A stretch of DNA of 64,000 nucleotides, taken from assembly GCA_902729315.2 (NCBI GenBank), contig LR746266.1, positions 4,846,759 through 4,910,758 on the forward strand, in the 5' to 3' direction. Positions within the stretch are counted from its first letter, which is position 1. Every line of letters begins with the position of its first letter. The notes under the pieces were generated by a model that saw only the letters and a program-made list of their open reading frames with translations, did not search any database and was not told where the DNA came from. A program made the translations under genes and the position numbers. Below, one piece after another: positions 35,628-48,378 of the stretch. The DNA is from Spirodela intermedia (Eukaryota > Streptophyta > Magnoliopsida > Alismatales > Araceae).

Positions 35628-36209
35628 TCACCCCATCTGCCACTGCAACCGCAACCAGAACGATGAAAGGGTCAATAGTGAAACTCTGTAAGAACAAGAA
35701 GATGGGTGCTACGATGGATAGGCCTTCATCAGCGGTCCCATTTATCAAAAGGCAAGGATTGGCCGAGAACGGCACAGGTATAGGCATACCCTTAGAACTG
35801 GTTCACCTCCGGAGGCGCTATCAGACTGCTTTTTGATCGCAGCCATTTGTGCGCGTGCTGCTCTCCCCGCCGCGGAATTGTCAAATTGCTCCTGCCTACA
35901 GAGCAAATCCGTCGTTAGAGAGAACCCACCACCTATATGACCGAGGAGGGCACCAAGGCTCCAAGAAGAAGCGCTCTTAAGAGGTAACACGCGGAAGGTC
36001 ACTCCTCTCCTTAATTAATCAAGCCGTCTGGATGAATAACATTGTTGTCTAAGCAACGAAGGGAAGAAGGGGGAAGGTGCAGAGAGATGATGTGGTTGCC
36101 TTCTCTGAGCGGCTTCGGCGGCTCTGGAACGGGCTTCCTCGGAGGCGAGGCGGTCCTCCTCCTGGCGCTGCTCCCTCGAGACCCCAAAGCAGCAATCGCA
36201 GAAGCCCAT
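35628..36209 (-). CDS. Small acylated SVIP-like protein, 76 aa, three exons with a GC-AG intron
   Basis: Exons 36100-36209, 35790-35895 and 35628-35642 join to a 76-residue protein. It starts MGFCDCCFG, which carries Gly2 for N-myristoylation and nearby Cys for palmitoylation. A charged helix follows (REQRQEEDRLASEEARSRAA), then EQFDNSAAGRAARAQ and a C-terminus EPVLRWQMG. The layout (acylated N-terminus, Ala/Arg/Glu helix, short W-containing end) is that of small VCP/p97-interacting proteins, which regulate the AAA-ATPase at membranes. I infer the family from layout and a remembered plant homologue. The first intron uses GC instead of GT at its donor (AGAAG|GCAACC) with a normal TAG acceptor; the joined reading (QRRQEQF) is otherwise perfect. 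The last exon has only 15 coding bases. Confidence 0.75.
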
Positions 36210-37693
36210 CTTCCTCCTGCTCCGAGCCGATGGCCGTCGTTTCCCCCCCCCCCCGGGGAGGTTGTTTCTTCACACCTTCGAAATCGCGGGATGCGCGACC
36301 CTACGAGCCTTGACTTTCCCCCCAAGGATTCGCACCTTTCTACATCACGACATCTGCTATTGGCTGGGCCCGCTTTTCGATCGCCGACCCCGGAGATACG
36401 AAGGAACAGGTCGATCACCTTTCTCCTATCTTTCTTGTCCCCACTCTCCTCCCTGGCATGCGCTGCTATACTCACGCGCCTTTCCCTGCCGCAAGGCTCG
36501 GCGTGGGCGCCCGTTGCGGAGACGCCATCGCAACCGGCCAACGTGAACGTATTCACTGACAATTTTGGCCGACGAGCGTAGCCGTAGTCGTCTCCGGTGT
36601 TTGCCGTCCCCGGACGTGACGTCCCTGGATGAGACTTAAGTTTTCTTGGCCATTTAAAGACGAAGAAACCCGCGGAATTGGGAGTTGACAGTCGACGACG
36701 ACCTCATGAGAACGCCGGAGCCAAAGTCAGCGGGGTGCTCTCCTACTCCATGAGAGATGCTCCCAGCCCGCAGAACATCATTGGCGAGCAGAGGCGAGTA
36801 ATCGGTGCGGAGAAAAAGGCCTAATGCGACCACGTAAGAGGCCCCACGGCGGCGCATTCTTTCTGTATCTTTCTTGAAGGTCGCAGTCAACGCAAGCCGG
36901 AGAGAACTCCAGTACCTCATCGAAGTTTCACTCGGCCATAATCTGGGAATGGTTGAATCGATCTTCCGGGGAAACCTGCGTAAATGGTCTTTTAGATTAT
37001 CTTCAAATTGGTACACTGATGTGACCCCCGGTTTCACGACGGCTGGCATCAACGGTTGCAAAGTCAACGAGAGAGGAGAACCCATTGGCACATTTACTAA
37101 AATCCGAGAAGCCGCCGCAATTCTACAGATTCTCTTCCATCATCCATCCTCCAAATTATTTAGAATTCAATAGGGTTTTTATTCAGTTTCTTCTTTATCC
37201 TGAAGAAATTAGCTCTTTAATCGAGTGAGAAATATAGTCTACAGTTGATCAGAAACAACGACACCAAATAATCTCATCGGTTGACTTATGGATTTAAGAC
37301 TTCTAAAATACAGTCAGTAGAACCATGGGAGAACTCTTCATATGATAATAGAAAACAGAATTACGTGGGTTGGGTGAAGAGGACAGGAATATTTGGATAT
37401 AAATGGCAAAAAAATATAAATATATGAATGAGAAAGGTAAATGTAACATTAATGTGATTCAATGATAAACCCAAGTATAAGATAGTGGAATTATACAGTA
37501 CTCTATTTGCATCCAACTGATTTTTTTAGCAATATACGGAAAATAACCTAGAAGAAACTTCACATAGTGACCATGGACTGACTATCAGGATGATAATTTA
37601 CAAATGAAATGATTGTGTTCGACAGGACTATAATTTACAAAGAGACAAGGCATTCAATAGCTCCAGTACATCGGCAACTTTAGGAACGTCCTA
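36210..37693. other. Intergenic, SVIP-like promoter and F-box 3' flank
   Basis: 36210-36600 is GC-rich with a C12 run at about 36243-36254. Open frames on both strands at 36654-37173 overlap and lack family resemblance. 37180-37690 is AT-rich and probably includes 3' untranslated sequence of the F-box gene. Confidence 0.45.
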
Positions 37694-40183
37694 TTAACAC
37701 GACTCAGACGAGGGTTCCACAGTATCAAGGAGGCATCCATTCAATGCAATGTGAGTCAAGTCCACAATATAATTGTTCCGAAGAAAACCAAATCCAAAAG
37801 TACCTGTATTATAGAGCCATATCCTACCCTCCACATTTTGGTAGTCTACAGTTGATCCAGATGAATCCACACTAACTAAATCATAGCTAGAGTTTGTATA
37901 GAAGATGCCTGAGACAACTTTTTTCATTCCAATGGAATGCAGACTGGGTGGCCCGATATGTTCTCGGCTACAGAATATATCATCTTCTTTTCTAGAGAAT
38001 GGGTATTCAAGGAATGATGTATTTGAAGTCCAAAAGATGGGTAAATAGCCAGAGAGAGGTTCAGAAACATCACCAACCCTTCGACATGATATAGTTCCCA
38101 TGCTATCATATGTGACGATGTAGAAGGCCAATCTCATGCTTTCACCAATCCCCTACATAAAATTATCGCTGTGAGATTGAAAATCTAGTACAGGCAATAA
38201 TGAAATTCAATAATCGAGATCATAAAGCTTGAATGCTATTTTGGTTTGAAGATCCCAAGGGCACGTTAGTTCTTGATCGAATTAAGCATCCAAAGTAATC
38301 CAATTTACAGTATAAAGAGGCTGCAGAAAGGCCACCAGGTGATGACGATGAATGTATAGTGAAAGAAGAGTGCAGGTGAACACAAAGATGGTGGATGAAA
38401 TCTGGTTATGAAGGAAGAACATGATGAAAAGTAGATGGTACCAAGCTGGTGACATAACTCTGTCATTTTCTGATGTAATAAAAAAATTACGAGTACACAA
38501 ACGTATGCTACCAGAGTCGCATTTTGTTGTTCCCCGAAAAAATAAAAATGCCACATAAAATGACAACAGTTTAGCAACGGTGGAAAGAGAATTTCTCAAA
38601 GAAGAAAATATAATCTGTGGCATTTTTGGTGGACTAACAGGCCTTACGGTTCCAACCACAAATTCAAACGATATCATTCTTTTGTGGCATCGGTACTTGT
38701 TGTTTGACTATGTTTTATGAAATTTTAATACTGAAAATATGGTCTCTAACTAATGCATGTAAAATGAAGCTGTGGAAAGATAAGCTACTTCGATGCTCAT
38801 TTATGAAGAAGCCCTATCGACAAAAGATATGCATTCTTTTCTACAGAGGATATAATATCTATAAATTAGATACTAATGTATTAACATAATGTTGAATTAA
38901 GAAAGTAACGCCTTCTAGACGCTTTCCTCACAAAAATTTGTGACCTCTGTATTCTGAAGGGGAATTTTAGGGAGAAATTTTGGAGAGCACAAAAAATTGG
39001 GGAGAAGAGAAAAAATGGTGCTAAAAAGGCTAATATTATTGGGAACTATGGAAAAGTGTGAGAGGTTATCGGGAAGCAATTATTTTTGGAGATTCTGGTG
39101 AATGGAATCATGGTGGCGTGACATCTGGATGGTACCAAGGTTCTACCCTCTCGCTTGTAGAGGCAGAAAAAAAACTGCAGACGGGAAAGTTGCATAGGGC
39201 TAACGACTTTGCAAGTCAGAGGACAGACTAAGAACCGTGCATTTAGATGCCTTCCGGGAATTTTTAAACTGAACAACTGAATTGACGAGGTAATAATAAC
39301 AAGAACAGAGCGCAGAGCAGGAAGTAAACAATACCTTCCACAGGCCTTGAAGAGGCCGCTCTGGAGTCGGATAACAATTGGTGATCTTCACGAAGTGCTC
39401 GGTCACCCAATGATTCCTTACGCTATTTTCCACCTTCCCAATGACCTTGTTCCCAAATGAGGTAGTCCGGTTGCCGAGGCACTGATATATGTCTGACAAG
39501 AATTCCTCGACATAGGCTGATTCCTCTGAGTTAGATAAATCGTCGGAACTCCAAGAGTCTGCTCCTCCACGAACATCTGTGTTATTCTCCACGACGAAAT
39601 GGTTCTCACCAATGAAACCAATGGTTGACGGGAGAAAATCTACATCTGACAGACCGGAATACGATGCCGATGCTTCAACATTCCGGGAAGAGTCGAACCG
39701 GTCAGTACGGTGGAGGAAACACAGCAGCTCCCCCCGTGGTGAGAGCCCTATCCAGAGGAAGGGCACTTTAAGCACCCCGTAGCTCCCAGCTTCCGGCGAC
39801 TCAGCGACGAAGGACCCGGTGATGAAGCAGGGTCCCCACTCAAAGAAAACGAGAGAGGAGGCCCCCCACTCCCTCGCGATTCGCCGCCAGAAGCCAATTA
39901 GCTTTTCCCAGCGGTTTAGAGACCTGTAGAGGAGGGCGAAGGGGATGATGCTGCGGCTCCCCCCTCTGATCCAGCTCCGGATCCGAGTCTTCGAACCCCA
40001 TCGCCGATCACACATGGCGAACCAGAGCCTGTCCTGTGCACACAGGGAGGCGAAGCGCCTAGAGGTGCAGGCGAAGGCAGCGATCTCAGCTGGACGAAGA
40101 AATGATAGAACGGCCAGCTGCACGTCTTCCGGGAAATCACAAAAGGTCATCGGAGACGGCGATGACTCTGGCGACTCCATCAC
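37694..40183 (-). CDS. F-box protein, At3g12350-like
   Basis: Probable substrate-recognition subunit of an SCF ubiquitin ligase, 435 aa from two exons (39335-40183 and 37694-38152) around a 1.18-kb intron. The F-box spans about residues 13-60 (FCDFPEDVQLAVLSFLRPAE, then FACTSRRFASLCAQDRLWF), the region that binds SKP1. The middle carries a conserved WEKLIGFWRRIAREWGASSL block. A low-complexity acidic segment follows (SSDDLSNSEESAYVEEFLSD). The second exon gives SMRLAFYIVTYDSMGTISCR and the C-terminal VEGRIWLYNTGTFGFGFLRN block, which match remembered At3g12350. The start could be either of two adjacent ATGs (40183 or 40180). Substrate unknown. Confidence 0.9.
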
Positions 40184-40882
40184 CCACGCTAGACCAAGCA
40201 GACCATCAAAAGAAAGAGAGCCCGGGTGGGAGTGGGATGCGCCTTCTGAAGGAGAAGACTACCGACGTGGGTAAGTTATGGATGTCCTCGTTGGGCTCTC
40301 CACACGTGCCATCGAGACAAACATTCGGTGACCGTAATCGGGTCGGCTAAAAACCGATTCCGATTTTTTTTCGGCCCAACTCATATTAGATTAACTAAAT
40401 AATTAATCCGTAAACCGATCCAAACATCGGATGAAGCTAATCGGTACCCTATTTGCTCCGGCGGATTCAGCCACATTTACCATGACGGAAGTCATCTCCT
40501 ATTATGTTTTTAATCGAATATCTTTTAAAAAACCTTGTTATCCCTCGTCATTATTACATTATTCATAATACTGAACTTAATAGTACATCTCAATTTAATA
40601 AAGGGGAGTATTTAATTTCCTAATAGTTAATGAGGGGTAATAATTATTTTATATGCTGACTTAAGGTTAAAATTAAACGACGTTAAAGGGGAATATAAAA
40701 GAGACGAGAAAATTTTCAGAATTGTAATAATCCCAGAAAAATGAAATATTTAGGGAAATTATATTTCGAGAAATTACGAGAAAAATGCTGGAGAACATGA
40801 TTCTTATAGTTTCCTAGGTCGGACGGCCCGAGCCAATAAGGACAATCTCGACGGTGAGCCCTCGTCTCCGCTGCTGATACAT
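40184..40882. promoter_or_regulatory. Divergent intergenic region, F-box gene and NDUFS4
   Basis: Start codons of the two genes face away from each other across 699 bp. The flanks are GC-rich and the middle (about 40380-40790) is AT-rich. A TCGGCCCAACT word at about 40371-40381 is a site II-like (GGCCCA) element, common in genes for mitochondrial proteins. Regulatory role inferred. Confidence 0.4.
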
Positions 40883-43800
40883 ATGGCGAGCCACCTGCAG
40901 CGGCGAACCTTCTCCAACCCTCTCCTTCGACGACTTGTTTTCTCTAAAATCGGGGGATCGAGGGGGCTCTCAAGTGATGCTCTCGCGGAGCTCCAGCCAG
41001 GCGAGATCGGAATGGTGTCGGGGATTCCTCACGAGCACCTCCGACGGAAGGTACGCTCTGTAAAATTGGAATCGCAATCTGGATGCCACCTTAGGCCCGT
41101 GAGTCATCGAATTGATGTACGTCCACGACAATGTCGTCGACTAATGGGGGTCATTGATCACGAAAGTGTGACTTGTAATTAGCTATCTTCACGTGGATTT
41201 TCCTGTCTGGATAAATTAGATCCAAGAGTGAAAGGCATCTATGGGTTTGGCCGATTTCGACGAAAATACGTATCCTTCCAATTGATTTCACCTGGGTACC
41301 TCAGGTCTATTCACTATGGTAGAGGCACATACATCACTTAATTCCTAGTCCTCATAAACGCCATTTGTGTCTGTAAAATGATGTTGTCGGTGTCAAGTTT
41401 GCTTCGACTAACCGTAAGTGCCGATGAAACCTTTCAGATCTTAACAATGCTATTCTCTGTTAAGAAAAGACTGAATTGCGTATTTTCATTGTTCACCTCA
41501 ATGATTGAGAACTCTTTGTCCTGCGAACTGGATTTTGAATATGAGCACGATTAGACTCTCTATCTCTGTCCTGTGAAAACAATGCTGCTCAAGTATTGAA
41601 TTTAATTTGTAAGTGATGCGTACCAAAGATCCCATATACTCAATGGAAGCCGTGCGAAGAGTGCTTGAAAGTTTCTACACACCCAGAAGATCACTCATGT
41701 AATATTGTTCACCTAAGTAGGAAGAAAGGAGAACCGCATTCTCGTCTTATTCGTGTGAATGATGAGACAGTTTTGTGCGTCTTTGGGGACGCCATCCCTT
41801 CATTTCCAAATTCGCAGCCGTGGTTTATACCAGAGATGACATCTGCTTAACCTAGACCCTATGCACGAAAAGTTTTACTAAGCCGCAGAATCACTCATTC
41901 TGCAGCTCATCCTATCCTTTTCTTAATTATAGGATTTTTTTTTCAGGGAAGATGAGAATACAGAACACGATTCTCCCGAGAATTGTGACAGAAAACTTAA
42001 GATAACAGAGACGTCTATCTAACATCATTTGTTTCCCTTCCTTTTTTGGTACTAGAGCATTTTTTTGGGAAAGTTGTGCTGCCACTTTGGTCGTCATTTT
42101 AACTGAAACCTGTTAAACAAGTGGGGTCAAACAAGAACAAAAAATAAAAAGGAAAATTTACTCCACGGGGAATCTAAACTGCTCCTAACACTAATTCAAT
42201 GTTTATTCCTCTTGTTCATCTGATCCTTTTATTATTTTTCTTAACTTTAGCCTTCAGTCGTCGTAAAAAATATGAGTAAACTGGCCATTGTGAGGATACA
42301 GTGAATCTTAGTAAACCTTTTTCACCAAAGAAGTTATGGCATCCGTGAGTCCAAAAGTGTGCTGTAAGTTGATAAAAAAGGACTTTATCACTTTCTGTCA
42401 TGCCTGAAAAAGTATGAAACACTATTATCTGTGATATCATCACTCAAATGATCGTTGCGAATTCTTATCTCGCCGGTACAATCCTTCCTGACAGGGAGGA
42501 CATCATGTCAGCCTGCTGGGGTTGATAATGTATCCTCCGTACCTAGAAATCCTTTGGTGTATTATTTGCGTTCCTTGTTCAGGAAAGAACGCAAATCATG
42601 GAAAATACACTTGTACAAGGCCTGAAGATCCAGCAGCTCACTATCAAAATTAGAATTGACCTATTCACATGCTATTGAAATGAAGAAATCAGTCTGTTAC
42701 CATCCAGTTCAGGACTTCTAAGTGCCCTTTTCAAGCGATAATATCACGTACACAAGAAAATTTGAGATGGTGAGAGGGGAGCTGACTAGCAGCAAACACT
42801 GGCACACTCTTTTGAGCATGGACAGTTGATTCTGGCTGCGGCAGCTGTTTCCGATCGGATTAAGAGGAGGGACAAGGAAAAAGCAGGAAAGAAGAAGAAT
42901 GAGAAGAGTCCTATACCCTGTGGAGGAAGAACTATGAATCTCTTTTCCAGTTACATTGAAGAGAGTACAATTTAACTTCAACTTTCATGTGCTTTTGTTT
43001 TGAACCTCAACTATCAACTTTTTTGACCTTTATGGATAAAAGAGAAGAGGAACTTAGAACTGCCAATGAACATACAGTGCTTGATCGGAAGAGAAATATG
43101 ATGGTTGTGTTCATATTCCCAGCAAAAGTTCTTCCGGAATCTGATAACACTACTCATGGTCTTTCGTGTCCCTTTTTAGTTTATATATTTGCTTGAAGTT
43201 TTAATTCTATAAGGACTTTTGCCTTTGGTCTATTCATGTTCATGAGAAGCTGTGAGTTAAAAGTATTTTGTTTATTCTTCTTTTCGCTAGAAAATATTAA
43301 ATTGTTTTCATGGACTCCATGCGTGTAAACAGGTCTAGACTACTTGTGCATAGGAAGAGAAAGAGAGACCATGATCTCCCTATTCTTCTCATGTTGTTAT
43401 GGCTTCGGGTTCTGTGTTTTTTCTTTATTTCATATCTTATCATACTCTTTCTTCAGTAGTTCTGCTTTTAGAGATAATTTACGGTTGAAAAAGAATTCCT
43501 TTTATTTTGTACCTTTGTGGGAACTGTCCCTTTCTCCATCTCACAGATTTTGTATTTGGCAGGTTATCATATATTCACCTGCACGAACTGCAACACAACA
43601 AGGTTCTGGAAAAGTTGGAAAGTGGAAGATTAACTTTATGTCAACACAGAAGTAATAACGATCATCACTTTCTTTGCTAATTTGGGAATCTGTGTATATT
43701 TAAGTTTCTGCACTGTAGATGTTTATCTGAAACGTGGTTGGAAAATATCAGCAATAAGTGCGTAACCAATTTTCATGTGCGTTCGTACATAACATACCTA

Positions 43801-46800
43801 GTAACAGGTGGTATTCAATATCTACAGTATAGTGTCTGGTGGGAATCATCCTGCGACATATCTGTAGAAAAGAGTGACGCTTGGTTTTCAGCCTGTGAAA
43901 TGTTATTATTGGAAGACGATTACACAATATAAGATAAACTTGTTATTTACTGCGTCAGCTGTGATCATGCAAACGTACACTCGCTTTTAAAGAAAAAGAT
44001 CAGGCAAGCTGCTAGATCAGGCGACCTGTGGGGCTAAGAAGCTAGGAGCTAGCATTATATTTTGGAAGAATTCAACGGCATAGTAAAAATGGTCGCCTTT
44101 AAGGAAAAAAAAAGTCATGTGACCTACTGAATTATATCCATACTGTGTGATGAGCTGTAATTTGCTCGGCAGTTGTTCTCATGTCTATAACATGGCCTTC
44201 ATTACAATATCTTTCATCTGTCCATTGGTTTCAGAAATGTTAAATGTAATCAGAGCTGTTGTTATTTGTTCGTCCTCTATCATTATTATCACCTTCATTT
44301 TCATTTGGCTATATCTTATCAATATGATGACTTTATCGTAACAGTACATAAGATTAGACCTCGTCCCCGGGTTGAACCGTGGTGATCTGATTCCAATGAA
44401 GTCCGTCTTAGACGGGTCAGCCAGTTAGGGGAGATAACATCATTCGGGTTATAAAATGAAGACAGATTTTGTTTCAACTTAGTAAATACAATTTGGCTGT
44501 ATCTTATCAATATGATGGCAGCAGTTTTCAAAATCGGTCTTGCTGATAAAAAACTGTTGTAAACGTCGTTCCCCTGAACCTAATGTCTCATTCTCATGAG
44601 TGTGTGTGTGTGTGTGTGGCACAAGGCAGAAAGTTTTGGGGTAGAAATGATGATAATCTGCGTCAGAAAAAGGGGTCAAGCTTTTTTTACGAGTCTTTTC
44701 TTTTTCGTCATCATCAGTCTCTCTTCTTCTTTCTTCTCTCCTCTTAGTGAGTTGCATGTGTGTTCTTCTAATTCTCTCTAGTAGAGCTGATCCTGCTAAA
44801 AACCAATCAAAGTAAAATGACCCGATTTCTAGAGTTTATTTTGCTTTAACAAATATAAATATTTCAAGGAGTATCGTTATTCCCCCCTTTGAAATCACAT
44901 CTGCCAATTATGCATGGGATGCAAATATTTGATGTGTTTAGGGCAAGAAAAGATGTTCCAAAGTTTGACTAGAAAATTATATAATCAATGTAACTGGAAT
45001 GCCGCACTTGATTTCTATAAGAGACTGATACTGCGGGTTTATTTGCCAATGGATGCTGGACCCACCCTTTATCATTCCATGTCCCTTGTCAATTCTTTTG
45101 AAATTATGATTTCCCTAGGGAACATCCGTGCAAATATAGTATACGAGAAAATTATGATTCCCTTGTCAATTCTTTTGTTTCTCATTCTCTACACCACCTG
45201 TAAATGCATGCGTTCAGGTCTAGGTCGGAAATGCCTTTTTTAATCTATAAAAGAGGATTTAACTTTTCCTTGAAGGACTGCCAAAAAGATTTCTCAGCAA
45301 AATAAAAAAAAAATTATCTGGAAGAAAATATTGTTTGACTGACGACTTTACGTCGAACTCTAATTCTGAGGAGAGAAACAGTAAAATTGTCGTGTTTTTG
45401 ATACCAAAGTGATGAACATGCATCGTTTTTATTGGGTGCGGGTGCTGTGTTCTCTGTGCTTGAACTACCGTGAAGCATATGCAGTTGATCTCATGGAGCC
45501 GTATCTGATGATGTAAAGTAGAAATGGTTTTTATGCTACTTAAAATAGGAAAGAAAGTAATGAATTTCATCACAGTTAGTATATTAAAAAGTTTACCGTT
45601 TCTTTATACATGTGACTGGAACTACTATTCATTGCTCATTCGTTTTAATCTCTTCTGGTCTTCGTTTCTTTTACGTAGCCATTGATGTGTGCTTTATAAT
45701 GATAGTTGAAACGCGTGTAAATCCGTGCCCTCCGTTCATTCATCCCTCGTAGATGCTTTTAATGAACGTTTCCCATTGCAGATGGGAGAATCCTTTGATG
45801 GGTTGGACTTCCACTGGGGACCCGTACGCCAATGTAGGTGATGCAGGGCTCAGCTTTGACAGCGATGAAGCAGCTAAGGCATTTGCTGAGAAGCACGGGT
45901 GGGACTACGTGGTATGTAAATACATTTCTTTTAAGCTTGTGCATTTAATGTTTCGAATGGTCGGCTATTGCCATGGGGCATGTATAGAGCTATCTAAGCA
46001 TTATTGTTGCTTCCCTTTTGTTGCCATCAGCGCATCACATCTCTCGGATTTCTTATTATTTTTCTACACGGTTGTTTCTTCTAAATTTGTGCGTCTGATT
46101 TTTACTTAAGTGCATGATTACAGATCCTTCTCTTGACTCTTTGAAACTACTGTGCAGGTAAAGAAACGCCATACACCTATGTTGAAGGTAAGTCTCTGTT
46201 CTATTTACATTAAATATTTTTCTGTTCTTTTTTTTATTAAGCTTCACTCATCAAAATGCTGCGGATCTTGTTTTCCATTATCCTAAGTTCATGATCTTTC
46301 TGTTTGACTCACGCTTTTATATCTTGCCAGTTTTGTTTTCTATCTTCTGCATTGATTACCATGTTCTAGGATTTTTACTTGTAGTTCTGCAGTTGCATAT
46401 ACCATCTATTAAATCTAGACACTTGACCTTCAAGTTTTATTCGTCCACCTTCACATGTGGGGGCGTAGGAAACGATGTGATACTAGGAAGCCTGTTGTAT
46501 TGCAGCATGTGAATTTGTGACAGCTCACTTAATGCGAGTCAAATTTGTCAGAAACCATCGCCCCGTTTTTTGTGAAGTTTCTGCCTTGTCTAGACATAGA
46601 GGGATTAAAAAGACTCCATTTCATGTAAAATTTTCTCTTGTAATTGCTTGAATAATTGCTCTGTTGTAAAATGCGATTATGCTCGTAAGATTAAAGTTTT
46701 ATCCCAATGATTTTTTGGTCTCCTGTCTACAACACGGACATACACATCCAAAACCTCTTAATATAAGTACAAATACCCTACTCTTGTGGGCACAATTAGC

Positions 46801-46958
46801 AGTTCTTTTCTCGTTTATGTGCGTTAGGTCCTTGAATCCTCTGGCGTCTGTTGCTGTCATCTTTTTGGCTAATAAGTTGGAATTCCTGTTTCGGACAGGC
46901 CAAGGCTTATGCAGACAACTTCAAGTGGAAGGGCCCCCCAAAATCCGATGAACAGTGA
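40883..46958 (+). CDS. NDUFS4: NADH dehydrogenase [ubiquinone] Fe-S protein 4 (complex I 18-kDa subunit)
   Basis: Accessory subunit of mitochondrial complex I near the N-module; the Arabidopsis orthologue is FRO1 (FROSTBITE1). Five coding exons: 40883-41050, 43563-43651, 45782-45911, 46158-46187 and 46899-46958, giving 158 aa. All borders are GT-AG and phases match. The N-terminus is a mitochondrial presequence rich in Arg/Ser ([20 protein letters not shown]). The ETC complex I subunit domain follows: [69 protein letters not shown] and the terminal [16 protein letters not shown]. Length and motifs are complete. Intron 1 is 2.5 kb and intron 2 is 2.1 kb; I see no gene in either. Confidence 0.96.
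44601..44618. repeat. (TG)n microsatellite in NDUFS4 intron 2
   Basis: Nine uninterrupted TG units. Typical intronic microsatellite. Confidence 0.9.
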
Positions 46959-47331
46959 TTGTGTAGAAGACCTTGCCTGGGGACAAAACTATGGGGACCC
47001 TGCGGCGGTCACTTTCGTCCACCTCCTAATGTTGTTTTGTGACGGCACTGAATTGATCCGAAATAAGCATTCACTTCATCTTTCGAGCTTCTGAAAATAA
47101 TTCAAACACCGAACATCACATGGACTTGTTTCATCTTTCCGCATTATGATTAAAAAAGCAGCTTATCGCGCGATGATTTCAGGCAGATGAAGAATAGAAA
47201 ACGAGAAGAAGACTCTGTTATGAATCGGATGAGGTGGATGATTCTTTGCCCCGTCGTAATTTCGCCATGCACATGCTCTGTTTATGTACAGGAAACGAGC
47301 ACAGAGGAGACGGGGTCAAGGAGAGGAGGGC
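46959..47331. other. 3' flanks of NDUFS4 and the DUF7950 gene
   Basis: Convergent gene ends 373 bp apart. Nothing else recognised. Confidence 0.6.
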
Positions 47332-48378
47332 TCATGCTTGACAGTTTACATCGGAAACCTCGGTGTGGAACCTCCACGCGAAGAGGTAGTTCTTAGATTC
47401 ACAGAAGAGCTTGTTCACGTCGCAGGGAGCTCTGACGAAGGTCCTCCGGCCGTTGCATGCCCATTCTATCGTCACACTGCAAGAGAACCCGTTGGAAGAG
47501 GTCGGCACGGCGGAGCCCGACAGGTCCAGCATCACTTCGCCGTTGATCCTGTTCGAGCCCGCGCCGCCGTTACGGACCATGAAATCGAGCCAGGAGCACT
47601 CGGGCTGACCCACCATCTTCTTGTACGCGGAGTTGGCCAGCCGGATTCGGTTGTTCGAGTCTGAGACTACCGCCGGCAGGGCCTCCGACTCGACTTCCTC
47701 CTCCACCTCCTCGGGCTTCTTGGACGCCGGCACCGCGGGGACATCGCCCTTGTCCTCGCTGATGTACCCGACGCTGATACTCGAGCCGATCGGCCTAACC
47801 GGCTGCGGCACGATGATCTGCGGCTTCGCCGGCGCCAGTGGGTCATCCGCGGTGGCGCAGGCCTCCGGGTCGGAGTTCAGGTCCAAGGTAGTCGTTTCCT
47901 TCGCCTTCTTCTTTGCTTCCGGTGGCGCGATTGCCCCGGCAAATGAAGAGGCGGCGGACGAGAAAGGAAGAAGGGAGAGCGTGAGCAGGTCAGCGCAGTT
48001 CCCAACCGGCTTCTCCCCTTTCCCCTGGAAAGTAGAGCAGGCCATGGGCAGCACCGGGAAGCCCTGGCCGGAGAGGCCAAGCTTGGAAGTTTTGGTGGCC
48101 AGGAGAGGGAGGGAGACCTCGGGGGACGGCAAGAGCGGGACATAGGTCTTCGCCCGCTTCTTGGAGGCGACGCAGGAGCAGCCCGCTCGGCCCCTCTTCT
48201 TAGACCTTACAGGGCGGGTGGTCTGCAGGTGGTGCAGCCCCGCAGCGGTCAGCTTCCCCGGCGGAGCGGACGACGGGCTTTCCACCCCGCTCTGGGGCGG
48301 CGGCGCCGGCCTCGGCGCGATGGGCCTGTATCTCGCCAGGATCTCGTGCGTTCTGGCTATGTCGATGGAGTGCATCAT
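47332..48378 (-). CDS. DUF7950-type plant protein with DLN (EAR-like) motif
   Basis: Intronless frame of 348 aa. The N-terminus (HSIDIARTHEILARYRPIAP) is a conserved leader of a plant-specific family now called DUF7950. A basic stretch (RSKKRGRAGCSCVASKKRAK) could serve nuclear import. A DLN-type EAR repression motif (TLDLNSDPE) sits near the middle, next to a Lys-rich segment. The C-terminal third is the conserved domain: ANSAYKKMVGQPECSWLDFM, INGEVMLDLSG, SVTIEWACNGRRTFVRAPCD, ending in LFAWRFHTEV. A role in transcriptional repression is an inference from the EAR motif; no biochemical function is known to me. The coding region is GC-rich. Confidence 0.75.
   Translation of the reverse strand: MMHSIDIARTHEILARYRPIAPRPAPPPQSGVESPSSAPPGKLTAAGLHHLQTTRPVRSKKRGRAGCSCVASKKRAKTYVPLLPSPEVSLPLLATKTSKLGLSGQGFPVLPMACSTFQGKGEKPVGNCADLLTLSLLPFSSAASSFAGAIAPPEAKKKAKETTTLDLNSDPEACATADDPLAPAKPQIIVPQPVRPIGSSISVGYISEDKGDVPAVPASKKPEEVEEEVESEALPAVVSDSNNRIRLANSAYKKMVGQPECSWLDFMVRNGGAGSNRINGEVMLDLSGSAVPTSSNGFSCSVTIEWACNGRRTFVRAPCDVNKLFCESKNYLFAWRFHTEVSDVNCQA

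Noticed and set aside
35353-35787. 144-codon minus frame with a hydrophobic stretch
   Set aside because: It starts in the intron and runs through the 3' untranslated part of the SVIP-like gene in a different frame from its last exon.
36654-37173. Opposing frames of 145 and 99 codons
   Set aside because: They overlap on both strands with no recognised motif and no splice context.
47621-48145. 174-codon plus frame opposite the DUF7950 gene
   Set aside because: It is the antisense of a GC-rich coding sequence; no motif.
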